From positions 1,605,024 to 1,669,023 of the forward strand of contig OZ022586.1 in assembly GCA_963669155.1 (NCBI GenBank): DNA of 64,000 bases, in the 5' to 3' direction. The DNA is from Arbacia lixula (taxonomy: Eukaryota; Echinodermata; Echinoidea; Arbacioida; Arbaciidae). The notes beneath the pieces were generated by a model. The model had not been told where the DNA came from and made no database searches. It saw only the letters and a list, made by a program, of their open reading frames with translations. Position numbers and translations under genes: made by a program. Below, in pieces: positions 11,059-23,695 of this stretch; position 1 is the stretch's first letter, and each line of letters opens with the position of its first letter.

Positions 11059-13810
11059 ACCCTAAGTACGAAAAACCTATGATAGAGTTGATATCTATGG
11101 GATATGTGTCATAGCGCCATCTAGCGGGCGATAAAGTTCGCCGCACGGTGCGTTTTGAGTGACGCTGAAAAAAGGATGTCACGTTGATGTACACAACAAG
11201 GGGCATCCTTTCCCCTTGTTTGAGTAAGCGTTTCCTGTTTTGTGTGAAATGTCTGCCCCTTCACCTCACACCGCTATGTACTTACACGAACTGTAAACAA
11301 GTAACATCTCCAGTGAGCTACTAGGCGAACGTATTCATATGACACAATCGTCCTCAAGGAGGCGGGGAGAGAAAGGGGGGAGTGTGAGAGAGCGGGAGAG
11401 AGTGCGCGTGTTGGGGTAATGCATCGCGTTTAGTCATCTCAGAGTGTGAGATACACGTGAGCTAATCATATTACTACAGCAGCACAGTGTGGTCGTTTGT
11501 TGAAGTCCAGCCGACGCGAGGAATATCTACTCCTATCGCCACATTCTTCACATTTCTGGTCCGAGTTAAAACTCTGCCCTTCGAATCCACTGGAACCCGA
11601 ATAACACATTACTTTCACTTCGCGTTCAAACGGAAAACTAACATGGTCAACATTTGGGTTCGGATACACCGTTTTGGATACACGCTAGTATAGCCTGATC
11701 TAAAACCTTTCCACACAGGAAGAGCGTAACTATACTATTTGGAATATCATCACGTCTGCGTAAACGGGTGGACTTGTTAAAAATGACTTGAATATCACGT
11801 TTAACACATCAGAGGCTTTTGGACAATAAGAGTTATTTGGTAAGAATTAAAGCATGGCATGTCATCATAGATAGGACGATGCATGTTTTTCTTTCAAACA
11901 AATTGGGTATTATCCGTCCCGCCTCGTCCCACATGCCCACAGTTTCTAGACTCTACAAGATCAAGAAAAAACATATCTTAAAAAAAAACTTTCACAGTAC
12001 AACTTTCATCTATAGGCGACAAATCAGAGCTCTAATCAGAGCTGCCCCTTACAAACTAATACTTAAATCATTAAGCGAATTTTGATTTTTAGGGCTAGTA
12101 TTATGCATGTATACATCTTGCATGCCACTTGAAAACAAGCAATTCTTAATTTAATTTAGAGAAAAACAAGAAATACATTCCGAATGTCATGCCCTCATTT
12201 CTATGCACAATATTAGTCATCACCCCTCTCCCCCGTCTTCCGATCACTGCCACCCCCCCCCCCACCCAATAATTGTTTATCGAATTTTCTCCCCTTTCGA
12301 TTGAAATATTTGCCTATTTACCACATACATTTTCAGGTTCTCTCATCTCAACCACAACCCCATTCATTACGTATACATTACGTTGTATTTGTGTTCCAGA
12401 TTCAACTAATCAATCAATGTAGATAATACAGTCATGAGGACGATCCTCCTTTTTATGTGGTTTTCTCACACCATTTAGGTGGGACTTTCTTGAACAAAAC
12501 TTTAGTTTCGTTGCGGATCAACAAGGTATCACTCACCCACATCAGTTCATCCATACACACTCATACATTTTGTTTGTTTTTGTCATGCATACACAGACAG
12601 ACAGACAGACAGACACACACACACACACACACACACATGCACACCAGAGGCGTATTAGTTCTGGGGTGTCCCCCCTCCCGCGATGGCATATTTCGTAGTT
12701 TCGATCGGTCTCTGCCTTGCACTAAAACGCATGTATCTCATATTATTAGTATAAATATCACCCAAAAGACTTTTGAGCACCTGAACATCAGTTCATGTCG
12801 TGCCATTTTTTGTTCTCTGTCACTTGATGTCTGCTCAAAATGTCACGCGAAATTTTGATGAACGGCAAGTACCCCTTACCGCGGTAGATGCATTTTGTAG
12901 AAGCATGTGAATGTAATAACGAATTAATACGCAGCTAGGGGAAAAGTTGTGAATATAATGATGTATTGTGATTCAATGTTCAACTTTGTCGTCACATTTA
13001 CGTTTTGTTTAACGGTGTACAATTGTGCTGGTTTAAAATACATACTATTATACATTACAATTAATATTAACTTATCGTCGAGTCGAATTAAATTATAGTC
13101 TCGTACCTGTAGACTTCATCTTGAGTATGTAACACAATCACTCAATCATATGATTTCGATAAAGGGGACAATTGAAGGTAGCTTTATGATGATAATATAA
13201 TTGTGTATAGTTTTATGGAAGACATAATTTGCACGCAAGTCCTAATAAAAATAAGTCGTTGTGTCTCAGAAGCTTGATATAAACTCAGGGTACGAAGCCT
13301 TCAACATTCATATTCACATTCATATACAAACAACATCATTATGAATTATTGCTTGATGGTGAATAGAAATACGGTATCTCTGAAGATGCGTATATAAAGT
13401 ATGTTCCATCAATACAGACAGACATAATCAAGTAAGGTTGAATGTATGTGTGTGTCTTTTTAGGGAGGGGTAGTACAATCCTTTAGGATATCAAAATGAT
13501 AACAGAAGGAGACGTCACAGCCTCATAACACAATTGCCGATTCGACCATGTACATAGCGACAATATCATTAAAATGGTTATCAATTTCGTATGATTTGTC
13601 AAATTTTTCTCAAACATTTTCATCGGTAACTTTTATGTTTATGCATAATTGTATTGATTTACTAATTTGCAAATTAATTTGAGTTAACTTGATACTCTAA
13701 TTTGCAAGTTTGAACAAATCGAACACCCTACACTATAATGCCCCACCAGCTCCCCCGCCACCCAAACATAGACATACGAACACGATAATGATGACACGAA
13801 ACATCCTTCT
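11059..13810. other. Intergenic with an isolated CpG-rich block
   Basis: About 11270-11700 is CpG-rich, with CACGTG at 11454 and GA-rich runs at 11360-11402, and could be an unlinked promoter or a distal 5' exon of the spectraplakin gene. No open frame there fits a known protein. At 12593-12638 a (GACA)n run passes into (CA)n, and C-tracts occur near 12250. Otherwise nothing recognised. Confidence 0.4.
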
Positions 13811-14163
13811 TTAAAGAGATAGTTGGTTTAATAAAAACAGACATATGAAGGAAGCATTCAACGAAAGCTTGACGAAAATCCGTCAAAGGATAAGAAAGCT
13901 ATGCTCTTTTAAAGTTTTGATTTTGTGACGTTTGATACATAATGAGAAACACGTTTTTTTTTTGTTTTTTTTTGCATACACTCCTCTATGAAAAATGTTA
14001 TTCCGTTGTCAAAAATAGAAAAATAGCAAGTTTATGAAATCACACAGCACATTGCAGGAGATCCTTTGACAGCTGATTTTCGTCAAACCTTCACTATTGT
14101 GTTCCTTTCATGTCTGTGATTTGATTGAAATCAAGTTAATTTCAGGGTGAACTACCCCTTTAA
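13811..14163. mobile_element. TTAA-flanked MITE, family B
   Basis: 353 bp from TTAAAGAGATAGTT to GAACTACCCCTTTAA, with the family's gacgaaaatccgtcaaagga block on the left and the mirrored gattttcgtcaa block on the right. It is shorter than the 8680 copy because of internal loss. Confidence 0.8.
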
Positions 14164-14326
14164 AGATATAAAGCCTTTCCAATAAGGCTCTCCTTCTAAA
14201 TCATTGAAACCACACACAGGCGTCTACTACTCCCTCACAACCCTATCACATGATAATCAGTCACATTAACCCCCGCCCATCATCACCACACAATTATAGC
14301 TATAATATACCCTTATACGTTTGAGT

Positions 14327-14413
14327 CGCCCCCCCCCCCCACCCCGCCCCCCCCTCTCTCTCTCTCTTTGAGTCGCCCCCCCCCCCACCCCGCCCCCCCT
14401 CTCTCTCTCTCTT

Positions 14414-14446
<33 letters not shown>

Positions 14447-14508
14447 TACATACACTCACATACACACACTCACACACATACACACACATACACACACACA
14501 CACACACT
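14327..14508. repeat. C-tract/CT/CA compound microsatellite with internal duplication
   Basis: A block of gagtcg, a C-tract, ccccgcccccc and (CT)n occurs twice (about 14325-14368 and 14369-14420). It is followed by (CA)n mixed with (TACA)n to 14508. It generates artefactual Thr/His and Val/Cys reading frames. Confidence 0.9.
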
Positions 14509-14599
14509 TCGAATATGTGCATTTTCTATAAAACAAAATGCATTCTTGTTCCTGTGCATTGAAATATCATCAGAAATAAGTTTTGACACATATACCCGC

Positions 14600-14833
14600 A
14601 TGAAAAAAAAATCCGTTGTCAAAAACAGAAAAAGAGCAATTTAGGTAATTATATTGTACACAACATAATTATGGGAGAGTACCTCATACGTGACGTCACA
14701 AAACTGAAATTTCAAAAGCTAATAACTTTCTTTTCCTTTGACCGATTTTCGTCAAACCTTCACTTATTTGTTTCTTTCATGTTTCTGCTTTTATTGAAAG
14801 AAAAAATTATTTTAGGGTGAATTATCCCTTTAA
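14600..14833. mobile_element. TTAA MITE, family B, left-truncated
   Basis: Right half of family B: ccgttgtcaaaaacagaaaa, gtacacaacat, a gtgacgtcac block, gattttcgtcaaaccttcac, and the terminal GTGAATTATCCCTTTAA. The left end is missing. Its terminal TTAA (14830-14833) is also the left end of the next element. Confidence 0.75.
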
Positions 14834-15326
14834 AGACAGTGTGTTCCTTTTTGCCGGTCAAACAATAACATTTGGTAAATACCATGGAAAATGGAAGAAG
14901 ATATCCTCCCAATAAAAGAACTCGAAACTGACTCGAAACTGACTCGAAATTATAGCGATCGGTAGATTTGGGGAGTTTGGGCGGCGGTTCGTCCGACACC
15001 TATAGCCTCGAGATCGGAGACCGCTGTGCGCTAAAATCGTCCGCATTGCACGCTGACAAGGACAAAACGATTACGAATGTAGACGATGGTCGGTGTGTTT
15101 CTTATGACTTCTTATTTTATCGTTCATATTTCGATCTGGAAACTATATATATGTTTCAGCAGATGTCATACATCAATATGATATCCATTACAAGTGTTCA
15201 ATTCATCATTTGTTACGTTCTTCGCACTTTGGATAATGCACTTTAACAGGGATAGTATAATGGTATAGGGTATAATGATAGCGGTCCAGTTCCAAGATTT
15301 TTGCAAATGGAACACCTTGTCTTTAA
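14830..15326. mobile_element. TTAA-flanked MITE, family C
   Basis: 497 bp from TTAAAGACAGTGTGTTCCTT to GCAAATGGAACACCTTGTCT followed by TTAA. The left arm carries accatggaaaatggaagaag, also found at 47778, which makes this a second member of the 47737 family. Copies or fragments lie at 20171, 22880, 31806, 36543 and 47737. Confidence 0.75.
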
Positions 15327-17449
15327 CAAAGTTTGTGTCAATGTACACACTCATTATGGCTGTGTATTACTGACACCACAGTGCAGCAACGGCACATAAT
15401 AGAGTCCTTCTGAATCATCGTGATCAAGGCAACATCATAATTATTGGTGAATTGTTCATGCAAAATGCGAAGAAAAAATGAAGAGCAGATCGGGACAGAT
15501 ACCATTTATTAATGTGAAATCATGCAAAACTCATGCAAATAAAGTTCAAAGTCTTTGCACGAGTACCCTCCATTTTGTCGGAAGAACCTCGAACCGGAAA
15601 GGATTTATAGAAGCGCTTCTTTCTTTTTTTTTTTCTCTTGTAAAGCCTAGTCCAAGGTTACATTTCAACAGCCCTGACACGACACAAAGACGACAAAAGA
15701 CTGCGCAACAATAAGTTTTGAAGAACGAAAATTTGCGCGATCATTGAAACATGGTGAAGTTTTCAGTGCTGCCTAAAATAGATTTTAACTTTTGATAGTT
15801 TTGTAACTCGGAAATACTATGGAAATCGTCAGTCGAGATCAAAATTTTACAAGGTGTGGGCAATACGGGTCCTTATCTTATCTTTTTTTTTTTTTAATTT
15901 ACTGTTCGCTTTAGCTGCTTTTACGAAAATAAGCGTAATTTCCAATATTTGTAACTTGTATGCGGCAACAGTACGTGATAAAGAAAACCCAAACTTCCAT
16001 ATTGACCAATGAACCAATGAATGAAGAGCACCTCCCTGTCCGGTATGAGAAAGTGGATCGCAAAAATGAAAAATGGAATCATAACTCGGCCGTGGCACTT
16101 TTCCGCCTCAATACAGGTATCAATGATATGAATTTGAAAAAGAAAACTTCAAAATTGAGTGTGAAAATCTAAACTGGGCAATATAATATAATATAATATA
16201 ATATAATATAATGGATCTGAGCGTTACTCGGATTTCCCCGATATACTGGTGTTTGGAAGGTGCGTGGGCGGGATGGGTGATCGGGGAGAGATTTGGGGTG
16301 TGAACATAGGGGAGGTGCCATGGAAGCCTCTACTCGAGTGCGGGTTGCTCCCGGCTAAAACACTCCTGAAAATCGGCTATACAAGAAGAGTTGGCCTTTA
16401 AAAACAACCCTTTACTATGTTTGCAATGCTCATGATAATCTTGTCCCTGGTAATTGGTTGCAATGAATCCAAACATAAAGTATATTTTTACAGGAGAAAC
16501 AAACATACGCTGTACGTATAACCGTTGTTACAAAAACCCTAATCATTCCGCGTGATTCTGTTCAATTCACATGCACAGTCTACTTGAAGCATTTGAAATC
16601 AAATGTCTTTTAGAGACCGTACTATTGGTGTCTTTAGTGGTGCTATAGATAGGTGGTGGTGGTGGTGGTGGTGGTGGTGGTGGGGGGGGGGGGGGGGGGT
16701 GGGGGTATCGGCTGGATCATGTTTTGCTATATATATGCAGCACGATATTCCGAAGAATGTGCCGAGCCGAGTCCGTCGCATTGGCTAACAATGATCATAA
16801 AAGGAGCCACGGTGTGAAAGACGACCGGCGTGCTACAGTCTCCAAAATCTATTGAGTCAATAATCTGAAAAACCCACTGCCAAAGCCAAACAGAGTCATG
16901 AAAAGGCCCACCTTACTTGTGATAAAATGAAAAAAGAAAAGAAAAAGAAAGCAAAATGGGAAAAAAGGAACAAAACCTCGTGAGACAGCAACCAATGCGT
17001 GGTTGTTTGGCGATAGGAGGCCTAATGAATATTTTCATTTTTGATCACCCCTCTTTCTTTATTCTCAACCAACGATGCCTTTTATTTGCCCAGGACTAAA
17101 CGCACGCATTGACAACCCCAACCAAATATCTAAAATACGTAAACAGGTTTAAACAAACGACAGGTTTTAACAGTCACATTTCGGTTTTTTCTTGACATAG
17201 GACTAGGTTGCAAGTTCCCAAGATGTCTGCATCTATCTACAAAAGATGAAGCGGTAAGGTCAGCAGGAGCAAGCCTAGATCTTGGGCGGATTCTGAAAGC
17301 CGGTATGCGCTGCATGCTGTTCGAGTTCAGCTCACCTTTTTTTTTTTAGCACAAGTTGGGTTCATGCTTTTTTTTTCTTACCGAATTCGGTAGCATATTG
17401 TGTCCATAATGCACATGTAGCCTATGCCACCGCGTATACCTGCCCCCGA
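15327..17449. other. Intergenic, simple repeats only
   Basis: Contains a (TATAA)n run at 16181-16212 and a (GGT)n tract passing into a G-run at 16651-16700, which gives poly-Trp and poly-His artefact frames. I see no coding exon. Upstream parts of the spectraplakin 5' region could lie near the right edge. Confidence 0.5.
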
Positions 17450-17993
17450 GAATTATGAATGATTCTCTCCATGCCGAGACGTCAGTGCACGCACGCACTA
17501 GCTATTTATAATATGCGCCCTTTTTACATAACAATCCTATTGTCAAATAATTAAATCGAACAATTAGTGTTCGTTGTAATTGACCAGTACACGCGCGTGT
17601 CTGCATTATCTGTCTCTCTTTCCCCTTTTGAGCTTTGGCTATCTCTGACGGGAGTCGATTTTGTTTGACGAATCCGTCGATTTATTTTGGGAGCAGACGT
17701 GTAAATATTGGCTAGCTTGCGCCGTCCCGTAGCGTGTTATCCCGATTCCGTGCCGGTGTTCGTGTTCGGTAGCCTGCAACGTTCTGAATTTTCGCTTGCC
17801 GAGCTCTGTGCAGTATTTACGTGCACCTGATGGGATGGATTTGCTACTGAATCGCAAGAAAGTGTGCTACTAAGATCATAGTCCACGTGCTTTACTCATG
17901 TGCTACGGAATTATGTTGTCAATATGCTGAATGATTTATATTTGACTTGTGCAGGGGGCCCGAAGGAATTGAAATACTACTGGAATAATCACG
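17450..17993 (+). promoter_or_regulatory. Presumed promoter and 5' UTR of the spectraplakin gene
   Basis: CpG dinucleotides become frequent here, in contrast to the AT-rich intergenic DNA, and this precedes the first coding exon directly. A TATA-like string, ctatttataatat, sits at 17502-17514. An in-frame TGA at 17970-17972 closes the frame upstream of the ATG. The transcription start cannot be fixed from sequence, and cttgtgcag at 17946-17954 could instead be an acceptor for a non-coding 5' exon. Confidence 0.35.
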
Positions 17994-18126
17994 ATGGCGA
18001 TCTACGGAAACGAACGGGAGTATATTCCAATTCTTCAGATGATGGCGCATCACAAAAACAGACGATGGACTTCCAGCGCCACGGACATCACTGACCTCGC
18101 CGACCGGACAGTGATGAAAATAGCGG
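17994..18126 (+). CDS. Spectraplakin (MACF1/dystonin/shot family), alternative first coding exon A
   Basis: Spectraplakins are giant actin-microtubule crosslinkers; their N-termini vary through alternative first exons joined to a common pair of calponin-homology domains. This exon starts at an ATG in acgATGG context, behind an in-frame TGA (17970). It encodes 44 residues, MAIYGNEREYIPILQMM... to ...DLADRTVMKIA, and leaves one G before a gtgagt donor (18127). Joined to the exon at 40142 it reads ADRTVMKIADERDRIQKKTF. As I recall the sequence, human MACF1 has AERAVVRVADERDRVQKKTF at the same junction, so the exon end itself is conserved. The first 30 residues resemble nothing I know. The gene is too incomplete here to choose between orthologue names. 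Confidence 0.82.
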
Positions 18127-18926
18127 GTGAGTTTCTGAAATCCTCTTGAATCTTTCCTTGGATAATGGGTTGTTTTAAAATGGCCGGTTGCGTTTCTCAA
18201 GTAAGCTTTGCTTTGGCTGAGCGTAAGTAGCGGATTAGTGCATGCAGCGCATTGTAATTGTTCGTGTGTACTAGCTCATGCCTGAGCGATCGTAAATTGG
18301 ATTGTGTGCGCATTCACGACATGACCTTTCACGCTGTGTAGACACAGTGCCCCGTGTTTTGTAGGTCGTTACTACGGGAGCTTAAGGAGCAAAATTCATG
18401 TGTTGAGCCCCTAATACCAGTAATAGCGGGGTGATTAGGCGTGGGAAGTGTGCACACCTACTGTATGTGCTCGACCTAGACTGCTTTGGGGGATTTCGAT
18501 TGCGCACTCGCAGCGGGACTCCCGGCGGGAAAGGATCAGCCCACCTACCGCTGCTCTGCATACACGATACTCGTAGTTGCTCAACTTCGTGGCCGTGCGA
18601 CTCGCGAATATCACTAGCAGACGACACCCCACATGTACACCGTGTTTCCGTTTTTCGTACAGCGAACAAACGTAGGCGCGTACTTACGTGCATTGCATGT
18701 ACTTTGTTTGTGCAGTGGCTCGAGAGCAGAACAAGAAGCAGGTTAGCTTCTTAATATAATTTCTAGGATTGATCACGGATTGCAAGGAAGTGATGTATGT
18801 GGACTGTTAATAAACCAGAAATGCAACTTTTTCACCAGTTTCTTATCAGTCGGTGGTGAAAGCCAAGCCTGACTAAAGTCACATACAAGTTGATCAAAAC
18901 TTGTTCGTCAGATCAAAGTTTGAGAA
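18127..18926 (+). promoter_or_regulatory. Interval between the two first exons; possible second promoter
   Basis: Still CpG-rich, particularly 18380-18690, with no splice-supported exon. It is a natural place for a separate promoter driving exon B. A 26-nt candidate at 18716-18741, with acceptor tttgtgcag and donor gttagc, would break the frame if placed between coding exons, so at most it is a 5' UTR exon. Confidence 0.3.
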
Positions 18927-18987
18927 ATGGCCTCGGAAAACGGCGACAAAGACAGCCTGTATGAAAGGTCCCTCAGGAGCAGCAAAG
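18927..18987 (+). CDS. Spectraplakin, alternative first coding exon B
   Basis: A second start, 0.8 kb downstream of exon A. ATG at 18927 directly follows an in-frame TGA (18921-18923), so translation must begin here. It encodes 20 residues, MASENGDKDSLYERSLRSSK, then one G before a gttaga donor. The phase-1 end matches exon A and fits the acceptor at 40142, giving SLRSSKDERDRIQKKTF. The Ser/Arg/Glu-rich make-up recalls the SERSCRSER-like N-terminus of one mammalian MACF1 isoform; that resemblance is weak. The gttaga donor is less canonical than that of exon A. Confidence 0.72.
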
Positions 18988-20170
18988 GTTAGAAATTATC
19001 GTTGTTTTGATGAAATAGTATAATTTGTATTGATAAAAGTACTGAGTCTTTTGCCAGTTACGTTTGATCAATTGACAAATGACAGATAAAAAGTCCACGA
19101 TCTGTACCCACAAGCCGGGCCCACAAGTATAATTTGGAAGCCTTGGTTTTGGCTTTGCCTGACCTTTGGAATTAGAGTTGGCATGATCTGGCCTGGCCTG
19201 GCTTGTGTTTCTACCCGTAATATGCATGCATGGTTGACCAAGTCTTTGGTCGTTTGATGTAGTTCTTATCCCAAGTGGTCTATGTGTGTACGAAACATGT
19301 GTACCAAACAAGTAGGATTACTGAATCAATTCCAGTACATCCATCTAGATTTCTTGTACATTGGAACAAACGTATAACATGACAAAACAAAACAAAAAGT
19401 TAATTCATTTTGAGGCCAAGTCAAAGAGAAGGATTCTAAGAAGTTCTATTAGGAGTTTCTAATGTAATATAAATTCTGAATGAGAAATAGCATGATGAAT
19501 AGTATACTAATGTAATAGAAGTTTTAATAAAGGCTATATACAGTACATAAATATCTACCTGAAAATAAATGAAAATCAACTGCATGATGAAAAAGCAATT
19601 CATAATTGCTTCATTTATTTCCATCGAGCCTTTAATAGCTGAAAAACAACCATTGTTACTTTTCTCTCATTTCATTGATATTATATATTATTATATATGA
19701 TGTTAATGATAATAAAAAACAAAGGCATCATCTGTTGTGTAACTTATGTTACACTCCCCAAATTGATTTAAATCATTATTATTACATTATTATTATTTTG
19801 TTTACCTATCCAGACTTACAGGTACTGAGTAAAAATGCCCCCACTCCCAAGCAAGTGAATTAGTGTACTTCCATCTTTATTTGTGATTTTATTAGATTTT
19901 TGTATGTCTGTTGATTCAAATCCATAAAATATTTTCAATTTTAATGTCTATTACTGAGAAAAGACATTGACAGCTCAAAACTTAACCACATCTGAATTGA
20001 TCTTCATGGTGAACTGCAAAGATTGATACTTCTTTTACATGGACACTGCATGAAAACTTTGCCTCAACCCCATGGAATGACCCATATGTTTTAGATAAAA
20101 ACGAAAGCACAGGAGCTGTGATGTGACACATAACTTGAATAATGTACACTATATTTGCTATGAAATGGCA
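18988..20170 (+). other. Spectraplakin intron, nothing recognised
   Basis: AT-rich intron sequence with (TTA)n-like patches near 19680-19800. No exon or named repeat supported. Confidence 0.5.
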
Positions 20171-20319
20171 CATTTCAAGCGTAAACAAGGATGCTTGTTC
20201 ACTTTTCCTGAAAAGGTTTTTGAAGCTCTGTGAGATTTAGTGCACATTATTGTTAGGGTATACCGCTGATTCCTGCCGAGTTTTCATGGCTTTTGGAAAT
20301 GGGCCACCCTGTCTTTCAA
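20171..20319. mobile_element. MITE family C, right-end fragment
   Basis: Matches the right half of the 47737 copy: aaacaaggat, gttagggtata, ttcctgccgagtt and an end accctgtctttcaa. The left part is missing. Confidence 0.65.
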
Positions 20320-22464
20320 TGTCTACCTGTAATTGTCAGCTTGTCAAGGGCCCAAATCCCCTAAATCACAGTCTATTGGGAGTGTGGTCAAATGTCCTGC
20401 TCAAGTAACTATTCATCCAAATAGCAGAGCTGTCAAAGCCTTTGGAGAATTAGAAGTCACTTTTATTATGCTTGTCTGTCTGGTGTTTTGATTGACAGAA
20501 TGTCAGAGATTTAGCAGGTCTGCAAGTTAAATAGGATTTGGTGTAGTTTTGTGGCCCACTTGTCTGATTACATGTGAAAAGAACACTGGTGGCTGTAGAT
20601 AGTGGTGCTGTAATGTGTGGTCTTTATGACAGGTTTTATAACAGAACTTCTTGTATAGAGGTTATTATCACTCATCAAAATACTTCTCTCATCACTGTTT
20701 TTCCAAAGTAGAGACATCAAATAAGCTGTTAAAGTGACATTTTTTTTCAAACAAAAATTAGTAGTTCTATGGTACAATTATTTCAAGCTGTCTAATATGA
20801 AGATCATCGAAATGTCAAAGTTTCTGTGATATGACCACGATAAGGATGAACAGTATTTGTGAAACAAAGATCTTGTCTTTATACACTGAGAATAATAATA
20901 TTTCAATATAATGGGAAAAGGGAGAAATAGAGAGAAAAATTATGTCAAAGAAGAATTCATATATCTTTCTTTGTATCTGTTCACAAAGTATTGTCAAGTC
21001 ACCACAAGTAATTTTACAAAAGGAAACTGTTCATGCTAATGAACATTAGTGAAATGCTTTGGGGTTAATATATGATCCAAAACATATCATCGAAGTTAAA
21101 CACTACCCTCTTTTATCATTCTACCAAGTACACAAATCGAAAATGTAATTTTGATTGTCTTTACAGAAGTTTTATTAGACTTGATCATACTTCTTTATCA
21201 ACTTCATTATTACACTATTTTTGTACATGATTACTGAATTATTACTTGCTTGAGTTTGCCTCAACTTTTCTGATCAGTTTCTTTATCTAGTTGGTGTATT
21301 TATTGGAGCTTCTTCTCATGAATGTTGACTACTCTTTTGATAAGTGAGATGGCTATAATAAAGTGATCGTCAGTGTCAATGCAAGTCCTGTAGAAACTGC
21401 CAGTACTTTTTTGAACTGCTCAGAATGGGTCCCTGGTTCTCTTTCATCATTCTGTGATATTCATGCTTTGTGATTTTAATCAGAAATAAATCAAATTCGG
21501 GTGTCATATGTTTAGCAAGTTTTATCAAGTTGTCTGTCAGCATCATCAAATAACAAAGGTTGTAAAAAAGTTGAATGGGACAAAACAAGAACAAAATTAC
21601 AATTGGTAAGCTCTCACTTTCTTAAAGTATAAGCTGTGGATTTGATACGGGGTCCCACCCATGTGACTTATTGATTGATGAGTCGATGCTAGTCAGTCTA
21701 CAATGCAGCTTTTGGGAATATCCTTGAGTGATTGGCAAATTCTGTGCAGTAGTGCTGCTCAAATGGAAATACCATGACCAAAACTTAAATTTGTAACTTA
21801 GGGCTTTTAACAAGAAATGTTGGATTATCTCCATCCGCAAAGCAAATATGAGATTTTAAAGGAAAGCAAAGCTGTCTTCTTACCTCCCACTTGTGAAATT
21901 GAAATGTTAGATAAACTAGCCCAACCCTTCCAACTGTGTACATTTCTCAATGGTCATGTTTACATGTTTGCAGTTCTGTAGTAGTCTTTATCTTATTATG
22001 TTCATTATCAAGTTCATTTCTTATCTGTTGTCAAATTGCAATGTCAGTAACCTGCATGTACTAGGCACACACAGTAATCATGTTTGATAACATTTTTCTG
22101 AGGAACTACCACTTTTAAGATTTTAAGATTTAAGCATGCAGTTTATTGAAGCCCTTCCCTTAAAAATGTATATACAGGTAATTTATTTGTTTACAAAGTT
22201 AGTTTGTCTCTTACATCTCACAAGAAGTAGTTAGTGTAGTGATCACGTGCCTCTCACAGATTTGCATGATTATTTAATAGTTAGATAAACTTGCCCTTCC
22301 CTCATGAATAGACTCCAGCCCCAAACCCATTTTCATCTATAGTTATAATTTTACATCAGATAAGGATATAGCTATACTTAAATGGTATATAGTACTGAAG
22401 TGTGACATCATTTGAGCATTACAACTGGTTCTAAACAATGCGGGTAGAGCAAGCATTGCTGATC
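20320..22464 (+). other. Spectraplakin intron, nothing recognised
   Basis: No coding exon, RNA gene or repeat that I can support. Open frames on the minus strand are short and unlike any known family. Confidence 0.5.
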
Positions 22465-22610
22465 ACAGCAGGGACTGCAATTGGGAATGCCTTACACTAG
22501 CCCGATTGACAATATCAGACCGCCAAATTTCTCACTGGAGTAAGTTAGAGCCAATTGTCTTGACAACATGCTCAGATGATGACATGACTTCAGTGCTCTA
22601 CAGCGAAAAT
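22465..22610. repeat. Dispersed repeat, copy 1
   Basis: Shares acagcaggactctaattggg-like sequence, a gacaatatcagac block, cactggagt and tgtcttgacaacatg with 57781-57920, in the same order. Confidence 0.6.
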
Positions 22611-22748
22611 GAAAAGCTGTGTGTGAATGCTGACTAACGATAGGTCGTATGAAACGTATGAAGAAACTAGCGTCAGGGCATCGTTTTGAATTAGAATAAA
22701 GAATCACAGTTTCTCTGTGTGTGTGGGTGCTCACTAACCATACTTCCT

Positions 22749-23000
22749 TTAACTGGGCGGGGCTTAGCGTGACTGCGTGCGTAAAAGGAGACCTGACCCA
22801 ATCAACTCAATCTTGTGCGCGCTTTGGATGACCTGCCCAATACCTCCATGAAGTCTAGCGATGGCTATAATTCTGCGTAAATTCAGTTTCTAGTTCTATA
22901 ATTGGGAGAAATTTTTTTAAAAGTATTTATTTCCATTTTCCATGATGGTTTTTGCACAATTTTATTTTTCTGACCTGAAAAGGGGACTCCCTGTCTTTAA
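22749..23000. mobile_element. Fragments of two repeats, including MITE family C left end
   Basis: 22749-22815 (gggcggggcttagcgtgact, then gacctgacccaatcaa) is the reverse complement of 28720-28785. 22880-23000 is the inverted left arm of family C, with ccattttccatg and the end GGACTCCCTGTCTTTAA. Confidence 0.6.
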
Positions 23001-23438
23001 GACGGGATATAAAGCAGATGAGACAAGTATTCTATGGGGCCATTTACATGTACACTGGCAGAAAAAAAAAGTCACCAGCCAAAAGCGGAAGTGTTTCGGT
23101 CCTTTCCCCAAAAAATATTTATTGAAACATCCCGCTCTGGAGTGTGATTTTTCTTACATTATTTTAAACATCGCAAGTTTTGACCAGTATAAATGATCCC
23201 CACACAAATGGAAGTTTTGCAATATGCATATTTGAATGGCCTAGCAGAGAGGTGAAGCATGTGCAGGACTTGCCAAAAAATCGCTTAAGTCTCGTTGGCA
23301 GTTAAAAATTGCATTATGTCAATAAGTGTAAACGGTGGGATTGACAAATTTTAATTTTTGATTTTTTAAATTGCTTTTTTTGTTGACATTTTTAGTGTAA
23401 ATGAGCCTTATGAGTCATATGATGTAGTCCTGATAATG

Positions 23439-23695
23439 CATTCTGCCCGTCTATGACAAAAGGAAGCAACTAAAAAACAAAGACTTTTCCTGTAAATGAG
23501 CAAAATGTATCTCTCACTTGTATATTGGCATCAGTCCAGCACCACATCATGTTAGATTTTATCTCACAGCAAGATGATTATTACTTCTCCAGATTTTGTC
23601 AGTATCTAGGGAATGCTTGGTACAATCCACGAGTATGCAATAACCCACATTTGGGTGATCTGTCACTTGCTTCCTTTTGTCAAAGTAGAGCAGCA
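23439..23695. mobile_element. Inverted-repeat MITE, family D
   Basis: Ends: ctgcccgtctatgacaaaag on the left and cttttgtcaaagtagagcag on the right, about 257 bp. The inside is diverged from the copies at 3743 and 49072. Confidence 0.75.

Noticed and set aside
18716-18741. 26-nt mini-exon between the two spectraplakin first exons (tttgtgcag ... caggttagc)
   Set aside because: Its length would break the phase needed at 40142. It could only be a 5' UTR exon, for which there is no further evidence.
18431-18754. 107-codon open frame in the CpG-rich interval
   Set aside because: Overlapped by open frames on the other strand and unlike any protein known to me; GC-rich promoter DNA has fewer stops.
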